Below, in pieces: positions 1 to 8,631 of a stretch of DNA of 54,662 bases. The translations under genes were made by a program, and so were the position numbers. Origin of the DNA: a virus. The notes below the pieces were generated by a model. The model searched no databases and had not been told where the DNA came from. It was given only the letters and a program-made list of their open reading frames with translations. Location of the stretch: positions 1 through 54,662 of the IMG/VR virus record IMGVR_UViG_3300043425_000063, one strand, 5' to 3'. The number at the start of each line of letters is the position of its first letter. Position 1 is the stretch's first letter.

Positions 1-192
1 AGCGTCATTGCACGGATACCAGCCTCAGGTGAGGAGAACTGAACAAAGCCAGCAGCCTCTTTTGGCCCTTTGTCGATACCCACTTGACCTTGCCATGTGT
101 ACTGATTGCTTGGGCGAATGTTGCCGGGGTTGTTGTTAGCAAGACCACGTACTGGTTTACCCTTAGCATCTAACTGCCAATCAGCATAACCT
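1..192. repeat. Terminal direct repeat, left copy (circular closure)
   Basis: Bases 1-192 reappear at 54471-54662 in the same orientation. The only difference is position 65 (G) against 54535 (A). This is what an assembler leaves when a circular or circularly permuted genome is closed, and it gives a unit length of 54,470 bp. A true 192-bp terminal repeat cannot be excluded from sequence alone. The repeat lies inside a coding sequence that reads continuously across the join, which favours permutation or circularity. The mismatch changes a codon (CCA Pro on the left, TCA Ser on the right) on the minus strand. Confidence 0.95.
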
Positions 193-1040
193 TGTTGTGT
201 AGCAGTCTGCACGTTTTGTGTACGCTCAGCCGCAGCCGTTCTAGCACGGGTAGTTTCACCAGTCTTTAACCGCTCAAGCAGTTGCGCTTCGGTCAACGGG
301 CGATTGGCTTGCTCAGCCTGACGAACCATGTCGTAGTACGGCGTAGCCGAACCAGTGCCTACGGTGGGAATCTCCACGCGAGTGACATCAGCATCATAGA
401 TACCAAGAGCACGACCAATACGTGGAATACCAATTTGGTTGGCAAGCCAAGTACCACCTTGAGCAAGAGCGTTATAAGGGCCACCAGCAACAATATCAGC
501 CGCAGCCGCAGGTACTTTACCTAATTGTGCACGGTCAACTGCTGCTTGACGTTCTTGATTCAGTGTTTGTAAACGACGAAGCCGCTCAGCCTGAGGCAAA
601 GACTGAAACTCTGCAACTGACATTTCGTCAGTCTTAACCGTAGCCAGTTGTTGAGGCGTACGTAGTCCAGCCGTAGGAGCGGCAGCAGGTGCAGCCGCAG
701 GAGGACGAGGTGCATTAGCCGCAGGAGCGGCGGCAGGAGCCGCAGCAGGTGCAGCCGCAGGTGCATTAGCAGCAGGAGCCGGAGCAGGAGCAGCCGCAGG
801 TGCAGGAACGGTAGTTTGAGTACCAAACGCTGTACCGGGTTGCGTCATAAATTCAGGGACAGGCGCATTGGCAATAGCGTTTGCATCCTCTCCCATCCGA
901 GCACGAATCTCATTGAGCCTGTTTAACTCTTGAGTTCGTAGTTGGAGGTCACGCTGTTGCATGATGTCGTTCTCAGTCGCACGCATGCGATTGGCGACAA
1001 TGCCAGCACCTCCTAGAAGTTGCGACAGATTGAGAGACAT
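1..1040 (-). CDS. Internal virion protein with lytic transglycosylase-like domain (N-terminal part; continues across the join)
   Basis: This is the N-terminal half of a 743-aa protein that starts at ATG 1040 and runs off the left edge; the rest is at 53279-54662. Residues 1-60 are helical and charged. Residues of about 70-130 are an extreme Ala/Pro-rich linker (repeated AAPA-type units). Near residues 300-310 there is an NNPGNIRP motif followed by WQGQVG. In virion muramidases of the PRD1 P5/phage transglycosylase type this marks the start of the peptidoglycan-cleaving domain. By position, after the gp13/gp14-like genes, it matches the T7-type internal core proteins that open the cell wall during DNA entry. 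The function is inferred from motif and order. Confidence 0.75.
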   Translation of the reverse strand, partial: MSLNLSQLLGGAGIVANRMRATENDIMQQRDLQLRTQELNRLNEIRARMGEDANAIANAPVPEFMTQPGTAFGTQTTVPAPAAAPAPAPAANAPAAAPAAAPAAAPAANAPRPPAAAPAAAPTAGLRTPQQLATVKTDEMSVAEFQSLPQAERLRRLQTLNQERQAAVDRAQLGKVPAAAADIVAGGPYNALAQGGTWLANQIGIPRIGRALGIYDADVTRVEIPTVGTGSATPYYDMVRQAEQANRPLTEAQLLERLKTGETTRARTAAAERTQNVQTATQQGYADWQLDAKGKPVRGLANNNPGNIRPSNQYTWQGQVGIDKGPKEAAGFVQFSSPEAGIRAMT

Positions 1041-1052
1041 GGTGAACCCCCC

Positions 1053-2708
1053 TTAAGCCTTGTTAGCCATCGGTGTGCCAGTGAACGTTCCGAACAAATC
1101 TCCAATGTCACCCGCAGCCTGACGACGACGGCGTTCCGCAGCATCATAAATCTGACCGATGTAGTTACCATAAGACAGAGCAGCAGTTGGGCCACCCGAT
1201 GGGAACGCACCTAGACCAGCCTGAGTCGTACGAATACGATTCTGTTGAGCCACATCAGCACCTTGGAGGTAAGCCGTTTGACCACCAGCCGAGCGTTGTA
1301 GGGCAAAGCGACGTTCTTCACCTGTGCGCAGGGCACTACGGTTCGGGCTAATACCACGAAGAACATCACGTTCTGCACGACCAGCCGCAGTCTGATAAGC
1401 CTTGAGAGACTGACCACCGAAATACTCAGGGTCAAAGTAGCGAGACTCACCCAACAAGTTCTGAGCAGCAGCCAGTTTTTGTTGGAACAACTCTTGGTTA
1501 GTCGTACGCAACTGCTCCAACTCTTGCTTCTGTTGAGCCAGCAACTGTTGTTCTTCATCCGACAAACCTTGACCAGCAATCGCAGAACCAGCCAATTGAC
1601 CAGCAGCACGTAGAATCATATCGGCCTGTGCTTTCGGGTCAGTAAACTTATCTTTGAGTGCGCCAGTAAGTTTTTCAAATGCGCCAGCACCAGTAGCGGT
1701 ACTAGCAGCAGTCTGAGTAGCCCCACCACCAAGTACGTTTGCTCCTGTTGGAGCACGTAGTCCGACACTAGTCACGCCATCGGTAGGATAGCGAAGTCCA
1801 ACACCAGCATTACCAGTTGAAGCAGCAGTTTGCGTTCCTGCAAGACTGTAATCAACAGGTTGCATTGCGGTAGATGGGTAGGTAGAGGCAATGTTTGTGC
1901 CGCCAAAATTACCAGCAGTGGTAGTACCAACATCACCGGGCATACGCAACCCAACTCCACCAGCAGTATTAGCATTTAGACCAACACCACCAGTAGCATT
2001 AGGATTCAGACCTACGCCACTATAAGAAGTACCAGCATTAGCCAAATCAATTCCAGTACCAACACTGGAAGTACCGCTAAGTGTCGTCCCAAGGTCAGCA
2101 CCAGCACCCGGTATACGGATACCAGCACCACCAAACGACTGTCCACCAGTCAGGCTGTAATCAACAGGTTGTAGCGTAGTAGATGGATAAGCGGTTGAAG
2201 TAAGGAGAGAGCCTTCTGTACCAGTCACAGGAGGGGGAGCCGTAGTAGTCGGAACTTTCAGGCCAGTGCCGCTGGCTTGCGCCGCAGCAGAAGTTGCATC
2301 CATGTAGCCACCGATACCACCACCGATACCACCAAACAGTGCACCACGACCGACGTTACCACCAGTGACCGCCGCAGTTACCGCACCTAGACCAGCACCG
2401 ACAATCGCAGAACCGAGCGTGGCTCCAACCGTGGCAGACAAGCCAAAGGTCGCGGCAGAAATACCAGCCGAGGTTGCAATCGCACCAGCAATAGCAGGGG
2501 CAGCAAAAGGAATCGCAATGGCAGCAACAACGCCGACAACAGCCATCAGGCCACCGCCACCGCCACCTTTATGTAGAGTCATTCCTGCCTGCCCCATAGC
2601 ACGAGGAATCGGTTTAAGACCACCAAACGCTTCAATTGGTAGGTCAGGTTCACCCATCAGAAGCATTGCTCTGGTGGATGGCATACGAACAAAAGTTGTT
2701 GCGCTCAT
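1053..2708 (-). CDS. Internal virion protein, T7 gp14-like by position
   Basis: The product is 551 aa. Residues of about 45-140 are very rich in Gly/Ala and hydrophobic and could insert in a membrane. The middle region is low in complexity, with GGVGL units and two copies of a YPST..QPVDYSL segment about 100 residues apart. Residues of about 345-430 form a Gln/Glu-rich coiled coil. The start overlaps the upstream stop (ATGA at 2705-2708). T7-type gp14 proteins sit between gp13 and the transglycosylase-like core protein and join the trans-envelope channel. This gene has the same place and a similar make-up, but no sequence-level proof is possible here. Confidence 0.6.
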   Translation of the reverse strand: MSATTFVRMPSTRAMLLMGEPDLPIEAFGGLKPIPRAMGQAGMTLHKGGGGGGLMAVVGVVAAIAIPFAAPAIAGAIATSAGISAATFGLSATVGATLGSAIVGAGLGAVTAAVTGGNVGRGALFGGIGGGIGGYMDATSAAAQASGTGLKVPTTTAPPPVTGTEGSLLTSTAYPSTTLQPVDYSLTGGQSFGGAGIRIPGAGADLGTTLSGTSSVGTGIDLANAGTSYSGVGLNPNATGGVGLNANTAGGVGLRMPGDVGTTTAGNFGGTNIASTYPSTAMQPVDYSLAGTQTAASTGNAGVGLRYPTDGVTSVGLRAPTGANVLGGGATQTAASTATGAGAFEKLTGALKDKFTDPKAQADMILRAAGQLAGSAIAGQGLSDEEQQLLAQQKQELEQLRTTNQELFQQKLAAAQNLLGESRYFDPEYFGGQSLKAYQTAAGRAERDVLRGISPNRSALRTGEERRFALQRSAGGQTAYLQGADVAQQNRIRTTQAGLGAFPSGGPTAALSYGNYIGQIYDAAERRRRQAAGDIGDLFGTFTGTPMANKA

Positions 2709-3196
2709 TTCATAGCCTCCGTCAATTCGAGTCGCATGTGTGTATACACAGGCTTAAAACCATAACGAGAAATCACCCGCTCCATTGCTGGGGACACCCA
2801 TCCCTCAATGACTCGGACACTATTCATATACGCCCACCCACAAAGCATTTTCCAATACTTCTCGTGCAGCGCATCTAAGTCATTACCACCAAGGGCGACA
2901 ATGTTCATCGCAGGCAACTTAGGGTAATGAATTATTTCTAATACGAGTGCCAACTTCACACTCTTAGTAATTGTTTTATCACATTTGACAACAAATATAT
3001 ACATCTTGCCCTGTAAAGCAGCGTTGTAAATATCGTCGATTGTCATTTCACCGTGCATCGCACGTTTAACGCAACGCTCCAGCAGTGGCTTAGTAGCCCC
3101 CCAATACATATCGAAGTGCTCTTTTGTAGAGAGCAGCAACGGCTCGAAATCTTCGAGCGGTAATGGGTCAAATCCTGCGGGAAGGTTAGTCGTCAT
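2705..3196 (-). CDS. Internal virion protein, T7 gp13-like (GNAT-like fold suspected)
   Basis: The product is 163 aa, a mixed alpha/beta protein with a central beta pair (KMYIFVV, then KLALVLEIIHYP) and a later helix-strand (EGWVSPAMERVISRYGFKPV). That pattern recalls acetyltransferase-fold proteins such as the T7 internal virion protein A (gp13) family. It sits directly before the gp14-like gene, as in T7. Start and stop overlap its neighbours (TAATG at 3196, ATGA at 2705). The assignment rests on gene order and a fold-like pattern; it could equally be an uncharacterised virion protein. Confidence 0.5.
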   Translation of the reverse strand: MTTNLPAGFDPLPLEDFEPLLLSTKEHFDMYWGATKPLLERCVKRAMHGEMTIDDIYNAALQGKMYIFVVKCDKTITKSVKLALVLEIIHYPKLPAMNIVALGGNDLDALHEKYWKMLCGWAYMNSVRVIEGWVSPAMERVISRYGFKPVYTHMRLELTEAMK

Positions 3197-4173
3197 TATT
3201 GGTACTTCTTCAAAAGGTTATCGAAGAACTCCTTACCCTTGGCTTTCACCACTTTGGCAGGAATCACATACTCACCAGTTGATACACGAATGGGAACACT
3301 ATCGCTAGTGCCTGTGCCGGGGCCACGTACTGGGCCACCTTTAGCAGCATGGTCACCCATCTCGACATAACCACCGTCAGCCATACTCATCATGGGCTGT
3401 GGAGGCGTACCTGTCTGCGTACCCATACCACCAACTGCACCCATACCACCTGTCATTTGCTGAACAGAACGGATAGCGAGTAGCAGTACAAAAATCAAAC
3501 CTTGGTCATATTCAGGAGACAGACTTTGCTCGTCTGCCAACCCCTGCTGGATAGCGTACTTACGAACATACGGGTACATCTCAGGGTTCTGAAGTGCAGT
3601 CATAGCCAGTTGCCCAGCCGTATTTAGTTCATCAGGAGTAAGTTCACCAGACTGAAAACCAGCCATGATGGCGTTAGCAATCTGCTGTACTTGTTGTGGG
3701 TTCTTGCGCATGAACTCTTGGAGTTGCATCTCAATCATCTGAGGCGACATGCGCTGCTGGGAACTAGCCACACCAGCAGGGCGAACAGGCATACCGTTTT
3801 CACCAACCATACCGCCCTCGGCATATGTAGGTTGGAGACGGAAGTCGAGCGCAGGAACGCCGGGATTAGCAGCGACCGTACCAACTTGTGCCAACGAGTT
3901 TGTCTGTGGTTGTGTAAGTGCTTGCTCGTTGATAGTAACCTGAGGAGATGTATCACCCAATAGACCCTGCAACGAAGCAGGGAGGTCAAGTGAAGTAGTA
4001 GGTGTAGGCAGGTCAGCAGAAATACTAGGAGCCTGCGGGGTCATCTGCGGAGCAGGAGTAGCAGTCAAGTTGACGGCAGCAGGGCCAGCAACAGTAGGCA
4101 GACCCACTTGGGGGACAGAAGTCGGAGCCTTAGACTGTGGGTTCAAAATTGACAGCACTGGATTGTTTGCCAT
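3196..4173 (-). CDS. Virion protein with Pro/Gln-rich N-terminus and conserved phage C-terminal motif
   Basis: The product is 325 aa. Residues 1-110 are disordered (Pro/Thr/Gln-rich). Residues of about 140-215 are helical and Gln/Met-rich. A hydrophobic helix follows (LIFVLLLAIR). The C-terminus has a segment rich in Gly-Pro-Gly and Thr-Ser-Asp followed by VSTGEYVIPAKVV and a closing basic helix. This 'SDS-P-lS-GEyViPA' C-terminus recurs in phage structural or internal proteins. The gene lies between the nozzle/115-aa pair and the gp13-like gene, so it is presumably part of the ejected core or tail. Confidence 0.5.
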   Translation of the reverse strand: MANNPVLSILNPQSKAPTSVPQVGLPTVAGPAAVNLTATPAPQMTPQAPSISADLPTPTTSLDLPASLQGLLGDTSPQVTINEQALTQPQTNSLAQVGTVAANPGVPALDFRLQPTYAEGGMVGENGMPVRPAGVASSQQRMSPQMIEMQLQEFMRKNPQQVQQIANAIMAGFQSGELTPDELNTAGQLAMTALQNPEMYPYVRKYAIQQGLADEQSLSPEYDQGLIFVLLLAIRSVQQMTGGMGAVGGMGTQTGTPPQPMMSMADGGYVEMGDHAAKGGPVRGPGTGTSDSVPIRVSTGEYVIPAKVVKAKGKEFFDNLLKKYQ

Positions 4174-4176
4174 GAT

Positions 4177-4524
4177 TTATCCTTTCAATTGGGCAATGAG
4201 CGCATTGACGGTATTCCGCAACGCAGCCACATCATTTGCGAGAAGTTGAACATCGTTAATTAACTTTGCGTAATCGTCCAAACCAGCCACATTTTGCCCA
4301 CTAATAGTATACCCCTGTCCTGTCGCAGATACACGAGAAAATGTGGGGGCAGATGTCTGGTTGACGGTAAGTTGACCTTTGGTTACAGCCTTACTTTGTA
4401 GGTCAGCCTCACCACGAATACCTGCTAGAAGTTCGACGTTCTCCTTCAATGCCCGAAGAATCTGACCTTGCCACTCGGTCATGTTTCCTGTTGGTACAGA
4501 AGGTACGGCAGTAAATCTAGACAT
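4177..4524 (-). CDS. Small virion-associated protein, function unknown
   Basis: The product is 115 aa. The N-terminal half has a WQGQILRALKENVELLAGI helix. The C-terminal helix is heptad-like (LLANDVAALRNTVNALIAQL) and likely trimerises or forms a coiled coil. Its start codon shares one base with the stop of the nozzle gene (TAATG at 4524), so its translation is coupled to that gene. No family is recognised with confidence. Confidence 0.5.
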   Translation of the reverse strand: MSRFTAVPSVPTGNMTEWQGQILRALKENVELLAGIRGEADLQSKAVTKGQLTVNQTSAPTFSRVSATGQGYTISGQNVAGLDDYAKLINDVQLLANDVAALRNTVNALIAQLKG

Positions 4525-7142
4525 TACGCAGTCCTTAATCCAAAGGGGGTCTCACCAATATGGATGGCTCGTACCCGAGCAGACCCCGATACGCCGACCT
4601 CGAACGTATCTGAACGATACCCAGTGGGGAGGCGGAATACATCACTGGACGACACCGTGGCTTGGAACGCAAGTTGTTTGTCCACCCAAAGGCGGAACGT
4701 GACAGGCAGCAAGCCGGGTACGGTTTTTAACGAACGTGTAAAGTTATCTCCATTGACAACTGTGGAATTCAACGTACCTAAGTTGACGATACGATTTCCA
4801 AGGGAATCAGTCCGGTCGTATGGGCCATTCAAGTCCCCTAGACCTTTGAGGCAAACCACCGTACCTGAGGTATCAGCAGTTGTACCGACGTTTGTACCCA
4901 CACTGGCATATGTAAATGTCGTCGAGTTCACAACGGTAATCACAACTTGTTGTGCATTGAATGTCAGTCCCGTACCACCTGTGAAACCAGAGATATCAAC
5001 CTTACTACCCGTTGCTAACAAATGCGGCGTTGCAGTAACAATCGTTGCTACGTTGGATGTACGAGCGTAAGACGCAGTTTGTGTTGGCGTAGAATAATCC
5101 AGCCATACCTGTGCGTTAAATGCAGGTACTCCAGCGTTATAGGCGGCAATAGCCGCAGCCTCTGCATCCGGTGTTTCGTAATCAGCCACTACGCGAGCCG
5201 CACCAAGATTCAAAAAGTCTTTGGTCACAATGGTTTTAGATTTCCACTCCATTGCGGAAAGCGGTTGTGTATCTAAGTCCCACTGGTATAGGTTTCCTAA
5301 ATTGTCAGCGATATAGTAAAACGCATTGGACTGAGCGTCATACCATGCCGCAGAAAACTTATAGTTAATCTGAACAAAGAAGCCGCCAATACGGTCATCG
5401 CGCTCAAAAATAAATGACTGATTGGGGTCAGACCCAAAGTACTTACCGTTGTAGAACTTACCGACCACGTTATCAAGGTCAACGGCTTCAGGCCATGTAT
5501 CCCAGTCGTGAACATACTTGGTAATCAAGTCCATACCAGCCGATGGGTTGTAAACCGCTAAGCCACCGTAAGTGACATAGGCAACACCAAAGCCCATATT
5601 AACCACAGACCGCTTGGACAAGCAGGGATACAGAGTATCAATACGAGCGTACGCCATCGTGGCGGGGTTGTTACCCGATACCTGATATGGGTACTCCTCA
5701 GTTAGAACAAGAATATAACCAGCCACCGAAGCAATGGCTACGATGTTTGATTCAAATGTCAGAGCATATTTTGCAGGCCAAGCATGTGGGATGTTCGGCT
5801 CAGAGAAAAATAACTGGTTGCCATCAAAGCCGCAGAGAATGTTATTCTGTGCAGCAATCAGTCCTTTGAGGTTTTCCGGCGGAGGGTCATACTCATCCGT
5901 ACCCAGAATGTCAAACAAACCTCGATAGTCAAAATCATCAGTAAACGAATATGACCCATCACCCCAGTAACGTGCTGTTTTATCTGGTGACTCAGCCACA
6001 TCGTGATAAAGAGTCCCTGCGGTTTCAGCCTTGTCAGCGACGTTTGAAGCCGTCTGCGCATATTCAAAAGTGTAGTCATCAATAACATCAGTAACAATCC
6101 CATCAGTAATGTTAAACGACGAGTCAGTACAGCCGCTAATCTTAAAGCGGTCATCAAGTGTTAAATTGTGATGATTAGACAACGTAACTCTGGATACGTT
6201 ACTAGCACGGCTCACACGAGCCAATGTCGTTGGAAACCACAGTGTGCCAAGGCGGAAGTATTCCGTACCAGAAGATGTTGCTAGTGTGCGGTACAGCCGA
6301 ACTCCACGCACAAAGTTACTACCAGTAGGTTTAGCCGTAGGTAGATTAGTAACCGTTACAGTTTGACCTTCTTTAATATACAGATTGTCAGATGGGTCAG
6401 ACGCAATAGATTCTTCTTCCCACGGTGTAAACCATGTGTATACATAGGAGCGTGGGACTGTATTACCCGCCAAAGATACACGCCCAGAGGAGTCAGAAGT
6501 TGTGCTGACTTGTTCGCCGGGAGAGAAGTACGTAAATGTCGTCGAGTCAATGACAGTTACTTCTGCGTTGGTCGCATTGAACGTAGCCACCGAGGTAGTT
6601 GCCGCAGGAAATCCTGTCACAGACACAATGTTACCCGTGCGAAGTCCGTGTGCACCGGATGTAATAACCGTTGCAATATTCCCTGTATCGCGTGCACGAC
6701 TCGCAGTTGTTTTCTGCGTAAACGTCGTCGCAGTTGTCGTTAACTTTGTGGTTGGTAGTGGCAACCCAAGGTCATAGTAATTGTTGGGATACGGCTCACC
6801 CGTAGCAGTCGCCAACTCGTAGTTGGAAACCTTGGGCACACCATCACCAGAATAGTAAAACCGCTGCTCTTGGTCTTCCGAAGCAGAAGCCGTAACAATG
6901 TCAACGTCAGTAGTCCAAGTCAACCACTTAAGTGCGTTAGTGTTCGGCTCACGTAGGGCATATAGCGTTTTAATATCGCCAGTGCGGCTGACGTTACCAG
7001 ACAGATAGGGTAAACGATAGGGAATCAAATCCCCAGAGTACAACTTGACGTTAAACGCCAGTTGCGCCGCAGCATCAGGCAACAACTCCGAAGAAATCTT
7101 CGGGGCTTCACCTAGAAATTTAACAATCTTAACTGCTGCCAT
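4524..7142 (-). CDS. Tail nozzle / tail tubular protein B-like (T7 gp12-like)
   Basis: The product is 872 aa and beta-rich throughout. The N-terminus (FLGEAPKISSELLPDAAAQ) and the propeller-like centre (GYILVLTEEYPYQVSG, then a VAYVTYGGLAVY segment) match the layout of podovirus tail nozzles of the T7 gp12 class. Three modules of about 70 residues interrupt it (roughly residues 148-225, 310-385 and 690-760). Each reads NVATI..., H(G/N)L.TG, F., FN..., TTFTY and ends near TSG.V. They look like inserted beta-sandwich domains. It follows the lysis cassette and starts two bases before the endolysin stop region. Nozzle identity is fairly secure; the function of the modules is unknown. Confidence 0.7.
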   Translation of the reverse strand: MAAVKIVKFLGEAPKISSELLPDAAAQLAFNVKLYSGDLIPYRLPYLSGNVSRTGDIKTLYALREPNTNALKWLTWTTDVDIVTASASEDQEQRFYYSGDGVPKVSNYELATATGEPYPNNYYDLGLPLPTTKLTTTATTFTQKTTASRARDTGNIATVITSGAHGLRTGNIVSVTGFPAATTSVATFNATNAEVTVIDSTTFTYFSPGEQVSTTSDSSGRVSLAGNTVPRSYVYTWFTPWEEESIASDPSDNLYIKEGQTVTVTNLPTAKPTGSNFVRGVRLYRTLATSSGTEYFRLGTLWFPTTLARVSRASNVSRVTLSNHHNLTLDDRFKISGCTDSSFNITDGIVTDVIDDYTFEYAQTASNVADKAETAGTLYHDVAESPDKTARYWGDGSYSFTDDFDYRGLFDILGTDEYDPPPENLKGLIAAQNNILCGFDGNQLFFSEPNIPHAWPAKYALTFESNIVAIASVAGYILVLTEEYPYQVSGNNPATMAYARIDTLYPCLSKRSVVNMGFGVAYVTYGGLAVYNPSAGMDLITKYVHDWDTWPEAVDLDNVVGKFYNGKYFGSDPNQSFIFERDDRIGGFFVQINYKFSAAWYDAQSNAFYYIADNLGNLYQWDLDTQPLSAMEWKSKTIVTKDFLNLGAARVVADYETPDAEAAAIAAYNAGVPAFNAQVWLDYSTPTQTASYARTSNVATIVTATPHLLATGSKVDISGFTGGTGLTFNAQQVVITVVNSTTFTYASVGTNVGTTADTSGTVVCLKGLGDLNGPYDRTDSLGNRIVNLGTLNSTVVNGDNFTRSLKTVPGLLPVTFRLWVDKQLAFQATVSSSDVFRLPTGYRSDTFEVGVSGSARVRAIHIGETPFGLRTA

Positions 7143-7144
7143 GT

Positions 7145-7600
7145 CTATACCAGTTCAAAGTGTGGCCCGTCAATAAACGGACGCTTGTTTTGTTTGCGAC
7201 GCTCATCAATGTAGTAGTTCATGGCTTCTTCCATCGTGCCACGCCAGAGACGAATGTCGGGCACATTCCATGCAGCACCCCATCGAACAGCAACATTATT
7301 CTCAATCGCGGCTTGCTTCATTGCATCCGCAATATCATCGTACAAGTTAAGTTCCCAAGAAGCACGATTACCAAGAAACGCCATGAGGTCAACTGCACGC
7401 CCTTGAACATGCGTACCACCTTCCTCAATCTGACTGGCTCCCTGTGCAAACAACTCGCGTTGACGCGCAGCAGTACGTAGACCTTCTGTCACAGCAAAGT
7501 CCACCTTGGTGTACTTGATAGCCAGTAGAACGCACGCAACAAGGCGGTCATCAACCCCCTTGAGTTTGCTTAGGCTACGCTGTGATAGTTGAAAACTCAT
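7145..7600 (-). CDS. Endolysin, M15-family (VanY/D-Ala-D-Ala-type) peptidase
   Basis: The product is 151 aa, a typical length for single-domain M15 endolysins. The zinc-site signatures are visible: H64 and D71 in GGTHVQGRAVDL, and D144/H147 in DGPHFEL near the C-terminus. The N-terminal TEGLRTAARQRELFAQG segment is also characteristic of the family. It should cleave the peptide stems of murein at the end of infection. There is no signal peptide, so release depends on the holin encoded just upstream; its start overlaps the holin stop (ATGA at 7597-7600). Confidence 0.88.
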   Translation of the reverse strand: MSFQLSQRSLSKLKGVDDRLVACVLLAIKYTKVDFAVTEGLRTAARQRELFAQGASQIEEGGTHVQGRAVDLMAFLGNRASWELNLYDDIADAMKQAAIENNVAVRWGAAWNVPDIRLWRGTMEEAMNYYIDERRKQNKRPFIDGPHFELV

Positions 7601-7986
7601 TTCTTCAATACCTGTGCAATACCGGGCAGAACCTTCTCAGCACTACGACCAATGACGTAGCCACCGATACCTAGTTCAACAATGTCCCAAAGTTTGATGT
7701 ACTCGGCTTCAGATAAGTTAGGTGCGGCCCATCCAAACCAACGAGCAACAATCAATGCCCCGAAGGTCAACATTAAAATCGGACGCCAGTTCGCAGCCAA
7801 CCAGTGCTCACTTGCAGCCTCGGCTTTCACAATATCACCACGCACAGTCAACTCAGTAAGTTGCCCTTTCTGCGCCATTTCCATCAGCGCAAGTTTTGCT
7901 TGGTCTTTCTTTTCTTGGTCAGGCCACAGGCGGTCAATCAACTGACTGCCTATGTTGAGTACTGCGGTTAGCGGTTCTGCTGCCAT
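7597..7986 (-). CDS. Holin, three-transmembrane type (GTA-like)
   Basis: The product is 129 aa. A charged N-terminus is followed by the KAEAASEHWLAANWRP element and a strongly hydrophobic run (ILMLTFGALIVARWFGW, about residues 69-86). A second apolar segment follows (ELGIGGYVIG, about residues 107-118). The E/A...WRP element before the membrane helices is typical of the 3TM holin family of Gram-negative phages and gene-transfer agents. It overlaps the endolysin by 4 nt, which supports a holin-endolysin pair. It would form lesions in the inner membrane that release the M15 peptidase. Confidence 0.78.
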   Translation of the reverse strand: MAAEPLTAVLNIGSQLIDRLWPDQEKKDQAKLALMEMAQKGQLTELTVRGDIVKAEAASEHWLAANWRPILMLTFGALIVARWFGWAAPNLSEAEYIKLWDIVELGIGGYVIGRSAEKVLPGIAQVLKK

Positions 7987-7994
7987 ACAACCCC

Positions 7995-8279
7995 CTATTT
8001 ATCAGCCTTATGGTCAATCTTCTTGAACAGGAGACCCACCATATCCTCCAGTTTTGAGAAGCCATCCTTCATGTCTTGCTTCAACTCAGTCATGTCGTCC
8101 TTGACTCCCTTGATGGCTTCTTTGAAATCGTCTCGGCGTACAAAATCTTCGTGCATCTTGGAGTCAATCATTCGCAAGTCCTTTTTCAGTTCTTGGATAG
8201 CGTCCCAGATGATTTTTAGAATCCATCCGCCGCAAAAGCCAGCAATGGCAACCGCCCAGTTAAAAACCACCTGTTCCAT
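7995..8279 (-). CDS. Small membrane protein with N-terminal TM and coiled coil, lysis-associated
   Basis: The product is 94 aa. The N-terminal transmembrane helix (VAIAGFCGGWILKIIW, about residues 9-25) is followed by a long charged coiled coil (KEAIKGVKDDMTELKQDM...). Such proteins often sit beside phage holins as accessory lysis or spanin-like factors. No lipobox or Rz1-type partner is seen. The ribosome site GAAAGGGGC precedes ATG 8279. The exact role is unknown. Confidence 0.55.
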   Translation of the reverse strand: MEQVVFNWAVAIAGFCGGWILKIIWDAIQELKKDLRMIDSKMHEDFVRRDDFKEAIKGVKDDMTELKQDMKDGFSKLEDMVGLLFKKIDHKADK

Positions 8280-8300
8280 GATGCCCCTTTCATTACACTC

Positions 8301-8450
8301 TTATTTGGCTTTTTTCATGCACTTACCCATTGCCTTACACTTTGCAGCGTTCGGGCAACCAGCGCATGGTTTGAATGTCATACCGCCTTTGGCGTAACCC
8401 ATCATCTTCTTGGCGGGGGCTTTTTTAACACCGGGTTTCTTGTTCATCAT
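8301..8450 (-). CDS. Micro-protein, 49 aa, Lys-rich with four cysteines
   Basis: This is a short frame with a clear ribosome site (AAAGGAG, 7 nt before ATG 8450) and a TAA stop at 8301-8303. The product is very basic: Lys is about a quarter of residues, with a KKAPAKKMMG N-terminus. It carries a compact Cys cluster, C29-x2-C32-x5-C38-x4-C43, within about 15 residues, which could bind one zinc ion. It fills an otherwise empty gap between two lysis-associated genes. No family is assigned. A second in-frame ATG at 8447 is an equally usable start. Confidence 0.6.
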   Translation of the reverse strand: MMNKKPGVKKAPAKKMMGYAKGGMTFKPCAGCPNAAKCKAMGKCMKKAK

Positions 8451-8451
8451 G

Positions 8452-8631
8452 TCAAACTCCTTTGAGGATGATAGTTACAATGATGCCTGCCATACCAACT
8501 ATCAAAGTACCAGCAGACCCTACTAAAATCATTTCCATACGGTCAAGCCGCTTAACCAGCGTACCGTACCGCTCTGCGCTAATCACCTCATGGGTGATTA
8601 ACTTGGCTTCAAGTTCTTTGACCGTTGGCAT
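8452..8631 (-). CDS. Small XhlA-like membrane protein
   Basis: The product is 59 aa from ATG 8631, chosen because AAGGAGG lies 7 nt upstream; a longer frame from 8688 would overlap the previous gene more. Charged N-terminal helix with heptads (VKELEAKLITHEVISAERY... LVKRLDRMEM), then one C-terminal transmembrane segment (ILVGSAGTLIVGMAGIIVTII). The shape matches XhlA-type hemolysin/holin accessory proteins. It sits at the head of the lysis cassette and overlaps the preceding 60-aa gene by 23 nt. Confidence 0.55.
   Translation of the reverse strand: MPTVKELEAKLITHEVISAERYGTLVKRLDRMEMILVGSAGTLIVGMAGIIVTIILKGV

Noticed and set aside
1-192. Short direct terminal repeat as a T7-type genome end
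   Set aside because: The repeat lies in the middle of a continuous gene and at the exact contig ends; assembly overlap of a circular or permuted genome is the simpler reading.
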